Numbered from the stretch's first letter, positions 6,644 through 14,572 are shown. The stretch is DNA of 15,323 nucleotides from an uncultured Clostridia bacterium (GCA_944338265.1 CALVLO010000149.1:1-15323), one strand, 5' to 3'. Notes: generated from the letters alone by a model not told the origin. Numbers and translations are program-made.

Positions 6644-7528
6644 ATGAAACTCATATCACAATTCATCGCTGAATTACAAACAACAAAAAATTTATCGAAA
6701 AAAACCTTATTAGCTTATGAAAGCGACCTTCGTCAATTTTGCGCCTATCAAAACAATCTGATGAAGCCAGAGCTTTGCGCTTATGTTTCTCACCTTCAAG
6801 ACACCCTTCAGTTAAAAGATACTACGATACGGAGAAAAATCATTGCTCTAAAATTGTTTTACGAATATCTTACGAAACAGAACATAATTTGCTGTTCCCC
6901 TTTTCAGAAATTAAAATTTCGCTTTAAAAATGAACGCCGATTACCAAAAACCATGCCTGTTTCGGATGTTGCAAAACTCCTTCGCTGTTTTGACATAGAT
7001 AGCCACACCCTCTCCCCTTTCGCCAAATCACTTTATATCCGAGATGCGGCGCTCTTGGATCTTCTCATCAGTACGGGGATCCGCATCGGTGAAGCAACAG
7101 CCCTGACATTAAACGACATTATTACAGCGGAACGCACCCTGCTCATTCACGGGAAAGGACGCAAACAACGGCTCATCTATATTTCTTCGCCAATCACATG
7201 GGCACGGCTGATTGCTCTTATGAAAGAGCGCCGTAATCATGCAGATCCACATCTTTTTGTGAATCGATACGGCGCCCCTCTTTCTAACCATGGCATTGAA
7301 GACATCTATAAAAAGTACATACGAAAAGCGCACTTGAAAAACAAATCTACCCCACACTACCTGCGCCACACTTTTGCGACAAATTTACTTGCCAATGGTG
7401 CAGACTTGCGGACCGTACAAGAGCTATTAGGACATGCCAGCGTTGCAACGACTCAGATTTACACGGAGGTAACGACAAACCGAAAAAAACAAGTTCTGCG
7501 TAAATATAACTACCGCAACAAACTTTGA
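6644..7528 (+). CDS. Tyrosine recombinase/integrase, XerC/XerD type
   Basis: A full-length 294-residue site-specific recombinase that cuts and rejoins DNA through a phosphotyrosine. The N-terminal SAM-like core-binding domain (1-~95: FIAELQTTKNLSKKTLLAYESDLRQF) is followed by the catalytic domain with all six residues present: R147 (STGIRIGEA), K171 (IHGKGRKQR), H238 and R241 (PHYLRHTFAT), H264 (LLGHASVATT) and Y273 (TQIYTEV). A GTG start at 6602 is possible, but AGGAGA (6633-6638) precedes the ATG at 6644 by 5 nt. It lies in the AT-rich island beside an att-like copy of the tmRNA 3' end, so it is the best candidate for the island's integrase. Unlike housekeeping Xer proteins it is flanked by decayed genes. 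A Xer-like role in dimer resolution is less likely but not excluded. Confidence 0.9.
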   Translation: MKLISQFIAELQTTKNLSKKTLLAYESDLRQFCAYQNNLMKPELCAYVSHLQDTLQLKDTTIRRKIIALKLFYEYLTKQNIICCSPFQKLKFRFKNERRLPKTMPVSDVAKLLRCFDIDSHTLSPFAKSLYIRDAALLDLLISTGIRIGEATALTLNDIITAERTLLIHGKGRKQRLIYISSPITWARLIALMKERRNHADPHLFVNRYGAPLSNHGIEDIYKKYIRKAHLKNKSTPHYLRHTFATNLLANGADLRTVQELLGHASVATTQIYTEVTTNRKKQVLRKYNYRNKL

Positions 7529-7531
7529 TCA

Positions 7532-7771
7532 TTAAATCGCTTGCGCAATAGGATCGTAGAATTGCTCTGCACAGTTTTCTAATCCGCGCCTCTCGTCTTT
7601 TTGCTTTTTTATTTGAGCTATGGCAATCTGTCAGACGCATTTTCCCGTATTTGTCTGTATTTTCAAACCATGACAATTTGTCACGGTTTCATTTTCTTCG
7701 TCCTGTAACCGCTGCTTCAATTTGCACCAATACACATTAAGCAATTTCTTGAAGGCAATCAAATCCGGCAT
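7532..7771 (-). pseudogene. Possible decayed small gene with one in-frame TGA
   Basis: On the minus strand ATG 7771 to TAA 7532-7534 is 80 codons in one frame with a single interruption, TGA at 7631-7633. Before the stop it reads MPDLIAFKKLLNVYW and is Lys-rich; after it, the frame runs through IKKQKDERRG and EQFYDPIAQAI. I do not recognise the family. It is convergent with the tyrosine recombinase (3-nt gap), in a stretch otherwise full of gene debris. It may be chance. Confidence 0.25.
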
Positions 7772-7785
7772 CTTACAGAATCACA

Positions 7786-8179
7786 AAGCAGCGGCTGAAA
7801 GAACCCGAAATCGAAAAATGGGCGTTACAAGAAAAGTTGCTCATAGAGCAATCCAATGAGTTATAGGCTCACAGAAAAAAGACGTTGAAAGCACTTGCGC
7901 CACGGGTTGAAGCACAAGCCGAAAACAATTGTCGACCTATTAATCAAAAAGGTTGACGTGTTCAGAGAAAAAATTGAAATCACTTTACAGTACACGCCAC
8001 AGGTACCAAACGATACATCGCCAAAAGGCAAAACCGAATGCTCCGATACAGACAACGACCCCGACGGGAATCTTCCTAATCGGGGCTGTTCCTTTTATGC
8101 AATTCACGGCACATTACACACAGACGAAGAAAGAACGCAAATCTACCCGCTGCTAAATCATCTCACGCAAACAAATTGA
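7786..8179 (+). pseudogene. Remnant resembling the C-terminal part of a large serine recombinase
   Basis: Two segments in different frames. The first, 7786-7866, reads KQRLKEPEIEKWALQEKLL then IEQSNEL and a stop, a charged coiled-coil-like stretch. The second, 7895-8179, has no good start codon; it reads TIVDLLIKKVDVFREKIEIT followed by LQYTPQV, which resembles the C-terminal 'v..lI.kV.Vy.dkIEI...y' strand pair of large serine recombinases of Tn4451/TndX type, then a Cys/Asp-rich tail. No catalytic serine domain is found upstream; the preceding bases belong to the tyrosine recombinase gene. The family call rests on memory of that motif only. Confidence 0.4.
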
Positions 8180-8318
8180 AATCCTTATTTTCGTCTGAAT
8201 TATACGATTTTAAGTCGCTCTATCCTATTGTATTGAAAAATTCGTATACAATAACAAGCATACTCAAACTCCAATACATCCATTATTGAAAATGTCATTT
8301 TTATACCTGAACGCGAAA
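8180..8318. other. AT-rich gap with an 8-bp inverted repeat
   Basis: No gene is seen. TATTGTAT (8226-8233) and ATACAATA (8246-8253) form a perfect 8-bp inverted repeat around a 12-nt centre, 66 nt past the end of the DGQHR-type gene. There is no T-run, so it looks more like an operator or element end than a terminator. Confidence 0.4.
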
Positions 8319-9542
8319 TTATCCCAGGGGACATAGCCATAAATGAATAGATTTAATAAATTCAAATTCTTCCGCAGTTACACTATATGAGCTTCTCTGC
8401 TGTAATTTATTGGAAATCGATTCAATTTTGGAAAGCCATTCTGTTTTTGCCTCTTTTCCGCCCATCAGTTTTTCATCTTCTGGGCGTACCAAAAGACTTT
8501 CAAATATAGTTGCCCAATGATTTCCTACCGTAGCTATAGATTTGCATTCCGTCAAAGAAACGCAATCCCAAATTGATATTTCTTCCCCCGATTGCCCGGC
8601 ACTGATCATTTCATAATTTTGCTCATCGGCAACAGATTTGGCGCGAGTATAAATCACTTTCGGTAAAGCCTTTATTATCCAAGCCTTTCCATAGGATTTT
8701 TCAAGCTCACGCTCAAACAAATCTTTAACAGCCTTACGAATTTCTGCAAGATATTGAAGTGATTCATTGTTATAAAGTTTTGCTTCGTTATCCCAATATT
8801 CTTTTAAGCCATTGGGTACAAAATCAAACCTATCATTTGCAATCGCTTTTTGAAATGCACGCCAAAATCTTGTTTCGGCTCCTCCGCCAAAATATCCTCT
8901 CAAATCCTTTTTCTGCTCAAAAGTCATGTTATTAATATAAGTAATAAGCGGATCGAGATAAAAAGTTACTTTTGATAAATATGACTCCAATTTGTCTTGT
9001 TTGGGCGCAATGCTATTTGTTGAAATCAAAAAATTAACAATATCATTGATCACACGTAGCAATGCTTGAATTCCACGGTTGATGGTCAAGATGCCATATT
9101 CTTGCTCTCCCTTATTCCATTCCTTTTCTGTATGAACCATAACATATTTTAAGCATTCCTCGATAAACGGATAAAATAAATCACAGGTTTCTTGATTACT
9201 ACCTAGATCGAAAGACCCATCCCGTGTAATTACATTTTTCTTTCCAAAAAGTGTAAAGAAATCACAACGATTTAATGCAGTTTGGATTGCCTCAACTGTT
9301 ATGCATCTTGTTGGAGATGCTTCGCTTTCACCGATAACAACACGATTTAACAAAGGAGACGTTTCTTCTTCTCCGAGCATTTGCGCAATTTTGGAACGCA
9401 ACGCCTTCCGACGATCATTATAATTAGGGGATTCCCAAAGCATATCGGCATTGAGTGTAACTCTTAATGCTTTGGGGACAGCCTTTTGATTTTCATTAAT
9501 ATCCATAAAAAGTTTAATCTGTTCTTCCCGATCCAAATCCAC
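8319..9542 (-). CDS. DGQHR-domain protein (DndB-like), 5'-truncated fragment
   Basis: The 407-residue frame starts in mid-domain: LDREEQIKLFMDINENQKAV is the hallmark segment found ~25-30 residues after the DGQHR motif in DGQHR-domain proteins (relatives of DndB, a regulator of DNA phosphorothioation, found in defence islands). The open frame continues upstream of the GTG at 9542 to 9599, adding NNTIPVVAF, which is also domain sequence. A TAG at 9600-9602 then ends it, and the DGQHR motif itself is not found. So the N-terminal part and active-site motif are missing, and the GTG is unlikely to be a true start (no ribosome binding site seen). The rest is charged and helical and ends LWLCPLG. 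The break is ~75 bp from the att-like site at 9675. Probably a pseudogene. Confidence 0.7.
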   Translation of the reverse strand: MDLDREEQIKLFMDINENQKAVPKALRVTLNADMLWESPNYNDRRKALRSKIAQMLGEEETSPLLNRVVIGESEASPTRCITVEAIQTALNRCDFFTLFGKKNVITRDGSFDLGSNQETCDLFYPFIEECLKYVMVHTEKEWNKGEQEYGILTINRGIQALLRVINDIVNFLISTNSIAPKQDKLESYLSKVTFYLDPLITYINNMTFEQKKDLRGYFGGGAETRFWRAFQKAIANDRFDFVPNGLKEYWDNEAKLYNNESLQYLAEIRKAVKDLFERELEKSYGKAWIIKALPKVIYTRAKSVADEQNYEMISAGQSGEEISIWDCVSLTECKSIATVGNHWATIFESLLVRPEDEKLMGGKEAKTEWLSKIESISNKLQQRSSYSVTAEEFEFIKSIHLWLCPLG

Positions 9543-9674
9543 GAATGCAACTACAGGGATGGTATTATTTTTTGCATAAAAAGAATCAGAATTGTCAAAC
9601 TAAGCGCAACAACTTTTGAGATTTTCTTGGAATAAATCTTGCGGTATTCGGAAATGCAAAACTTTGTTGACACT

Positions 9675-9693
9675 AGTGGACCTGCGTAGAGTA
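9675..9693 (-). other. att-like copy of the tmRNA 3' end
   Basis: On the minus strand this reads ACTCTACGCAGGTCCACTA, against ACTCTGCGCAGGTCCACCA at the 3' end of ssrA (10264-10282): 17 of 19 identical. It lies where composition changes from AT-rich to GC-rich, as expected for an attachment-site duplicate left by integration into tmRNA. Tyrosine recombinases using tRNA and tmRNA 3' ends as attB is established knowledge; its use here is inferred. Confidence 0.6.
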
Positions 9694-9931
9694 CTTCGCG
9701 CCATTTTTCGCCTACAAACCCTTCCCCGCTCCGTGCGCTGCGCCCGTGCCGCCATAGAACGTTCCGCAGCACTCACGGAAAAGTTCAGCCTTCGTGAACT
9801 TTATCGTGAAGAGGAGCGGCAGGTATATTATACGCGTGCGCTGCAAAGCGGACGTGTATACGGTTTGCCTTGCCGCGACGATGGGTGCACTGCGGCATGG
9901 CTTCGCCATGCTGCGCAGTTCCCCATCAGGT
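9676..9931. repeat. Repeat unit 1 beside ssrA
   Basis: First of two diverged direct copies. Blocks shared with unit 2: AGAGTACTTCGCGCCATTT (9688), GCTCCGTGCG (9728), GAAGAGGAGCGGCAGG (9808), TTTGCCTTGCCGCGACGA (9864) and an end block GCGCAGTTCCCCATCAGG. Internal hairpins lie at 9773-9809 and 9889-9919. Confidence 0.8.
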
Positions 9932-10210
9932 CCCCTGCGCAGAGTACTTCGCGCCATTTGTTGCTTGCAGCCTCTCTCCCGCTCCGTGCGCTGCGCTCGT
10001 GCCGCCATAAAATGTTCCGCAGTACTCACGAAAAAGGTTGACTTTTGTTAAACTTTTTCGTGAAGAGGAGCGGCAGGCATATTTTACGCGCGTGCGCCGC
10101 AAGGCGGACGCGCGCGCAGTTTGCCTTGCCGCGACGAGGGGTGAACTGCGTGCGCCAATGCACCATTTACCCCACTCCCGCTTATTCAGGCGCAGCGCAG
10201 TCACCCGTCA
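9932..10210. repeat. Repeat unit 2 beside ssrA
   Basis: Second copy. The same blocks occur at 9941, 9981, 10062 and ~10120, an offset of 253-256 bp, and it ends GCGCAGTCACCCGTCAGG. It opens with CCTGCGCAGAG, matching the tmRNA 3' end over 11 bases. Hairpins lie at 10026-10063 and ~10146-10201. Confidence 0.8.
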
Positions 10211-10218
10211 GGTCCGTT

Positions 10219-10264
10219 AAAAAGGGGCGCGGGGCTGACTTTTGTCAGCCCCGCGCCCCTTTTT
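10219..10264 (-). terminator. Strong intrinsic terminator of ssrA
   Basis: A 21-bp perfect stem: AAAAA + 16 GC-rich bases (10219-10239) pairs with 10244-10264 around a TTTT loop. It starts directly at the CCA end of tmRNA and is followed by a T-run on the minus strand. Confidence 0.95.
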
Positions 10265-10652
10265 GGTGGACCTGCGCAGAGTTGAACTGCGGTCTTACAG
10301 GGTTCATCTGCGGACACTACACGCTTAGTCTGTGATCGGATCTCGCCCGCGGGCAGTTCGCAGACAGCCTGCGCCTTGGGCATACTTCCCTGAGATCCTC
10401 TTAGAAGGCGGAAGTTTTCCTTTTAAGGAGGTTCCCCACTTGATTGACGCCCCGCTCCCGACCGTGGGCAATCGGGGCAGGACGGGGCTTATCGTTAAGC
10501 CGCAAGCGCTACACGGCGCGCGCAAGCGCGACGTGCAACAGCCGACCTTCTTTCTTTCTTGTCAGCATTTAATTTGAGTTCCGTTTTTACGGAGCCGAGC
10601 CTCCGACGTGCGTCCGACAAACTCTGCCTGCAATCGAATCCGTAACAGGCCC
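10264..10652 (-). ncRNA. ssrA: Transfer-messenger RNA (tmRNA)
   Basis: A 389-nt tmRNA that rescues stalled ribosomes and tags the product for degradation. The 5' acceptor strand GGGCCTG (10652-10646) pairs with CAGGTCC (10274-10268), then discriminator A and encoded CCA (10266-10264). The T-arm is CGCAG-TTCAACT-CTGCG (10291-10275). The 5' segment has the conserved GGATTCGA, and the 3' domain has GACTAAGCGTGTAG, as in many tmRNAs. PK1-like pairing (GGAG/CTCC, CCGT/ACGG) precedes an A-rich stretch, and the tag frame then starts ADKKERRS at GCT (~10568), runs through ARRACARR, and ends VALAA-TAA at 10498-10500. That makes 23 residues, long and basic; the exact resume codon is inferred. A promoter lies upstream and a strong terminator downstream. 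Confidence 0.95.
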
Positions 10653-10662
10653 GTTTCTATTT

Positions 10663-10691
10663 ATATTATACCCCTTGCGGGGTTTTGTCAA
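10663..10691 (-). promoter_or_regulatory. Promoter of ssrA
   Basis: On the minus strand: TTGACA (10686-10691), then TAATAT (10663-10668) at 17 bp or TATAAT (10665-10670) at 15 bp. The spacer contains a small palindrome CCCC-GCAA-GGGG (10671-10682). The transcript starts a few bases before the mature 5' end at 10652, which RNase P would trim. Confidence 0.75.
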
Positions 10692-10818
10692 CCAAAACAA
10701 TGCCCGTTCCGCCAATCCTGCACGGGAAACACACCACGGCGGGATGTGGCGGGAAGGCGCGATCTGCCGCAAGCGCCCAACGATTGCCGATATGGGCATG
10801 CTTTGCGGACGCATCCAA

Positions 10819-12822
10819 TCAGTTGAGCACCACGTCTTTCAAGCTCTCGTACTTCTGCATGGCGGCAGTCTGGATCGCCCCGAAGTTCAGACGGTGCTCG
10901 AATGCTTCGTCCGCAAGCTTTTTTGCCGTGAAGATGACGTCCGCCGAATATCTGAGGTTTTTGATCTCGCTCAGAAATTTACCGCTCTGGCGGGTGCCCA
11001 AAAAGTCGCCGCTGCCGCGGAGTTCCAGATCTTTTTGGGCGAGGGCGAAACCATCTGCCGTGCTCTTGAACACAGAGAGGCGCTCACGCGCCGTTTCGCT
11101 ATCCGACCCGACGAGAAGGAAGCACCAGCTCTTTTCGCTCCCCCGCCCCACTCTGCCGCGGAGCTGATGCAGCTGCGAGAGCCCGAAGCGCTCGGCATTC
11201 ATGATGACCATGATGGTTGCGGCGGGCACATCGACGCCTACTTCGATGACCGTTGTGGAGACGAGGCAATCGTACTCCCCGCCCTTGAACGCCGCCATGA
11301 CGGCGCTCTTTTCCTTCTCTTTCATCCTGCCGTGCAGGAGGGCGAAGCGCACGTCCGGCAGCCTGCTTTTGAGCTCCTCCCAAAGTTCGGTGACGGAGGT
11401 GACCTCCCCTTCGTCGTCTTCGATCTTGGCGCAGACGAAGTACGCCTGCCGCCCCTTTTTTACCTCGCCGCGCACATATTCGAGCATATCGTCGTACTTA
11501 TAGGCGGGGACGACCGCTGTGGAGACGGGCTGGCGGTCGAGCGGTTTATCGGGGATGGTCGTGACATCGAGATCGCCGTAAAAGACGAGCGAAAGGGTGC
11601 GCGGGATGGGCGTTGCGGACATGACCAAAATATCCGGCATGTCGCCTTTTTCACTCAATATATTGCGTTGCGCCACGCCGAAGCGGTGCTGCTCGTCGCA
11701 CACGCAGAAGGCGAGATCTTTGAAGTGCACATCGCCCTGCAGCACGGCGTGCGTGCCGCACAGGACGTCGATCTCCCCCTTGGCGAGCGCCGCTTTGAGC
11801 TCTCGCTTTTCCTTCGCCGTGCTTCCGCCCGCAAGGTAGCCCACGCGGTAGTCGGGAAACATCTTTTGCAAAAGCGCGAAATTCTGCGCGGCGAGCACCT
11901 CCGTCGGCGAGAGATATGCCGCCTGAAACCCGCCTTTCAGCGCCATAAAGATGCCCGTGAGCGCGACCGCCGTCTTGCCGCTCCCCACGTCGCCCTGCAG
12001 CAGCCTGTTCATGCAAAAGGGACCCGTGACGCTCTCGAAAATATCGCGGACCGCCGCCTGCTGCCCTGCCGTGAACGGGAACGGGAAGCGTTTTTCAAAT
12101 GCGGCGACGTCGCGCTCCGTCACCGTATAGCGGTTGCGGCGCGCCTCCTGCCGGTCGCCCTTGATGAGTTTGAACGCCGAAAGCAGCACAAAATACTCCT
12201 CTAAGGCGATGCGTTCGGCGCCCCGACGCGCCTCTTCCTGCGATTTTGGCGCATGAACGGCGTAAAAAGCTGCTTTTAAGGGGGGAAGCGCGTACTTTTT
12301 GACGAGCTCGCGCGGGATGACCGACTCGAGCGCCTCCGCGGCGAGTGCGGCGGAGATCGCCTCGCGCACGATGCGCTGTGTGAGCGAACCGCGCAGCGGA
12401 TAGACGGGCACGATGCCCTTGAGGCGGGAGACGCTGCCGAGCGCCTCGAAGCTCGGATTGACGAGGGAGACCTGCCCGTAGCGGTTTTGTACCCGCCCGT
12501 AAAAGAGGTAGTCGCCCTCTTTCAGCCGCTCTGCAAGATAGGGCATGTTGAACCACACGGCGGGGAAGGTGATGCCGTCCTGCTCGAGCCATGCGCGCAC
12601 CGTTTTGAGGCGCGAATAGCGGCGGACGGGCTCCACCGAGACGAGGCGGCAGGCGAGCAGCGCCATATCGTTATGAAAGACCTCGCGCACGGAGGTGCGG
12701 TTTGTGAGATCGAGATAGGCGCGCGGAAAATGGCGGACGAGCGCGGCGCTGTCCGTTATGCCGAGTTTTGCAAATTCCTTGGCGCGCTTTTCGGTGACGC
12801 CTCTGAGCTTTGTGATCTCCAT
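10819..12822 (-). CDS. recG: ATP-dependent DNA helicase RecG
   Basis: This 667-residue superfamily 2 helicase remodels stalled replication forks and branch-migrates Holliday junctions. The N-terminal wedge domain begins with a helix-hairpin-helix-like LRGVTEKRAKEFAKLGITD, with an OB-fold at ~50-140. The helicase core has Walker A GDVGSGKTAV (277-286), DEQH (376-379), SATPIPRT (402-409), LLHGRMKEKEK, TTVIEVGVDVP and QLHQLRGRVGRG, the RecG-type motif VI. Length is close to the usual ~680. The ATG at 12822 has only a weak GAGT upstream. A terminator sits between it and fakA, so it relies on readthrough or on an unrecognised promoter in 12823-12889. No clear terminator is visible in the 166 bp between its stop and ssrA. 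Confidence 0.97.
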   Translation of the reverse strand: MEITKLRGVTEKRAKEFAKLGITDSAALVRHFPRAYLDLTNRTSVREVFHNDMALLACRLVSVEPVRRYSRLKTVRAWLEQDGITFPAVWFNMPYLAERLKEGDYLFYGRVQNRYGQVSLVNPSFEALGSVSRLKGIVPVYPLRGSLTQRIVREAISAALAAEALESVIPRELVKKYALPPLKAAFYAVHAPKSQEEARRGAERIALEEYFVLLSAFKLIKGDRQEARRNRYTVTERDVAAFEKRFPFPFTAGQQAAVRDIFESVTGPFCMNRLLQGDVGSGKTAVALTGIFMALKGGFQAAYLSPTEVLAAQNFALLQKMFPDYRVGYLAGGSTAKEKRELKAALAKGEIDVLCGTHAVLQGDVHFKDLAFCVCDEQHRFGVAQRNILSEKGDMPDILVMSATPIPRTLSLVFYGDLDVTTIPDKPLDRQPVSTAVVPAYKYDDMLEYVRGEVKKGRQAYFVCAKIEDDEGEVTSVTELWEELKSRLPDVRFALLHGRMKEKEKSAVMAAFKGGEYDCLVSTTVIEVGVDVPAATIMVIMNAERFGLSQLHQLRGRVGRGSEKSWCFLLVGSDSETARERLSVFKSTADGFALAQKDLELRGSGDFLGTRQSGKFLSEIKNLRYSADVIFTAKKLADEAFEHRLNFGAIQTAAMQKYESLKDVVLN

Positions 12823-12889
12823 TTTTTACTCAAATGCACTCAATATCATGAATGTATATGGGGCGCTTTTCGCAAAAGTTTTTTCCATG

Positions 12890-12917
12890 AAAAAAGAGCG
12901 GCGTGCGCTCTTTTTTT
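12890..12917 (-). terminator. Intrinsic terminator after fakA
   Basis: AAAAAAGAGCG (12890-12900) pairs perfectly with CGCTCTTTTTT (12906-12916) around GCGTG. T-runs on both strands make it potentially bidirectional. It lies 3 nt past the fakA stop and 67 bp before the recG start. Confidence 0.85.
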
Positions 12918-12919
12918 GA

Positions 12920-14572
12920 TCATTCCAAAGACAGCATGTAGTAGTACACGGGCTGCCCGCCGTAGTGGAAATCGACGTCGCAGTCGGGGAACGCCTCCTG
13001 CACCTTCTCCGTGAGCGCGGAGGCATCCGACTCATCCACCCCCTCGCCGTAGTAGAGGGTGATCACCTCGTGCGAGTCGTCTTTGAGCTTATCGAGCAGC
13101 TTCATCACCGTCTCATCGATGTTGTGCCCCTTGGCGAGGATCTTTTTATCGTCGAGCCCGATGATATCGCCCTCCTTGATGGAGAAGCCGTTGACGGACG
13201 TTGTGCGGACGGCGTGCGTGACCTGCCCTGACTTGACGTTATCGATGGCGTGGATCATATTCGTCTTGTTCTCTTCGACGGGCGCATCCGGGCTGAACGC
13301 GAGCGCTGCGGCAAAGCCCTGCGGCACGTTCTTGGTGGGGATGACGTGGATGGTGCGGTTTTCGACGAGCGCCTTTGCCTGCTCCGCCGCTAAGACGATA
13401 TTTTTATTGTTGGGGAAGACGAACACGTTCTCCGCGTTGATCTTCTGCACCGCGTTGGCGATATCCGAAGCGGAGGGGTTCATCGTCTGCCCGCCTTCGA
13501 TGACGCGGTCGACGAAAAGATCTTTGAAGATCTCCGAAATGCCCTCGCCCGCGCAGATGGCGAGCATGCCCTGCTCCTTCTTTTCTGCCTCGCGCTTGGC
13601 TTTGAGCGCGCGGTTCTGCTCGAGCATGTTCTCGATCTTGGGGCGGTCGAGCTCGCCGAGCTCGAGGGCATAGGTGAGCGCGACGCCGGGGCTGTTGGTG
13701 TGCACATGCACCTTGACCATCTCGAGATCGCCGATGCAGATGACGCTGTCGCCGATGCCCATGAGGTTCTCGCGCAGCTTATCGATATCGGCAAGCGTGG
13801 TGCTCTTTTTGAGATTGATGATGAAAAACTCGGTGCAGTAGGCGAATTGGATCTCGCCGAGATCCATGTTGATGATATCCGAATTGTCGCCGAAGTCGGC
13901 ATCCATCGAAGCCGCCTGATTGGCTGCCTCCGTCTGCACTTCGGAGACGATCTCGTCGCCCATGAGCGCGGAGAGAAAGCCGCGCATGATGGTCATGAGC
14001 CCGACGCCGCCCGAATCGACGACGCCCGCCTTTTTGAGCACGGGCAGAAGTTCGGGCGTCTGCGCGAGCGCCCTGTCGCCCTCTTCGATGATGGCGGGGA
14101 GGAAGGTCTCGAAATCGCGGAACTTGCCCGCGTTCTTCACCGCGAACTCGCTCATCATGCGCACGACGGTGAGGATGGTGCCCTCCTTGGGGATGGAGAC
14201 GGCGCTGTAAGCGACTTTGGTGCCCGCCTCCAACGCCTTGGCGAACGTTTTGGTATCCACTTCCGGCTTGCCGTCGCGCAGGACGGAGCAAATGCCGCGG
14301 AAGATCTGCGAAAGGATGACGCCCGAGTTGCCGCGCGCGCCGCGCAGCGCGCCTTTGGAGACGCGGTCGCACACCTCGGGGAAGCTGTTGGAAGCGACGG
14401 CGGTGAGCTCCTTGACCGCCGATTGCAGCGTGAGCGACATATTCGTCCCCGTATCGCCGTCCGGCACGGGGAATACATTGAGCGCATCGACTTTTGCCCT
14501 GTTGCTTTCGAGCATCTTTGCGCCGACAAGCACCATCTTGCGAAAGATCGCGCAGTTGATCGTTTTTTGCAT
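12920..14572 (-). CDS. fakA: DAK2/DegV-partner fatty acid kinase subunit A (YloV family)
   Basis: A 550-residue FakA-type kinase; with a FakB (DegV-like) fatty-acid carrier it phosphorylates fatty acids for membrane lipid synthesis. The N-terminal DhaL/DAK2 domain carries LNVFPVPDGDTGTNMSLT (31-48), whose Asp residues bind Mg-ATP, and GARGNSGVILSQIFRG; the middle domain includes GVVDSGGVGLMTIMRG and VHVHTNSPG; the C-terminal domain (from ~330) is the DegV-like fold. Length is usual (~550). The start is supported by GGGAGAG ~9 nt before the ATG. It lies 40 nt downstream of the Asp23 gene in the same orientation, the conserved yloU-yloV pair, and so is probably co-transcribed from 14992-15020. 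No fakB is in the window. Confidence 0.93.
   Translation of the reverse strand: MQKTINCAIFRKMVLVGAKMLESNRAKVDALNVFPVPDGDTGTNMSLTLQSAVKELTAVASNSFPEVCDRVSKGALRGARGNSGVILSQIFRGICSVLRDGKPEVDTKTFAKALEAGTKVAYSAVSIPKEGTILTVVRMMSEFAVKNAGKFRDFETFLPAIIEEGDRALAQTPELLPVLKKAGVVDSGGVGLMTIMRGFLSALMGDEIVSEVQTEAANQAASMDADFGDNSDIINMDLGEIQFAYCTEFFIINLKKSTTLADIDKLRENLMGIGDSVICIGDLEMVKVHVHTNSPGVALTYALELGELDRPKIENMLEQNRALKAKREAEKKEQGMLAICAGEGISEIFKDLFVDRVIEGGQTMNPSASDIANAVQKINAENVFVFPNNKNIVLAAEQAKALVENRTIHVIPTKNVPQGFAAALAFSPDAPVEENKTNMIHAIDNVKSGQVTHAVRTTSVNGFSIKEGDIIGLDDKKILAKGHNIDETVMKLLDKLKDDSHEVITLYYGEGVDESDASALTEKVQEAFPDCDVDFHYGGQPVYYYMLSLE

Larger units (their letters stand above)
9600..10263. other. Gene-free stretch between the island and ssrA
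   Basis: No protein gene is supported; short frames here are arginine-rich translations of repeats. It holds 74 bp of junction sequence (9600-9673), an att-like copy of the tmRNA 3' end, two diverged repeat units (described separately) and the ssrA terminator. Confidence 0.7.

Noticed and set aside
9551..10335. Several 60-140 codon frames on both strands between the island and ssrA
   Set aside because: They are translations of the two repeat units and of tmRNA; Arg/Cys-rich, without ribosome binding sites, and the same peptides recur because the DNA repeats.
10675..12204. 509-codon plus-strand open frame opposite recG
   Set aside because: An antisense shadow of recG, whose helicase motifs are intact on the minus strand; no recognisable domain.
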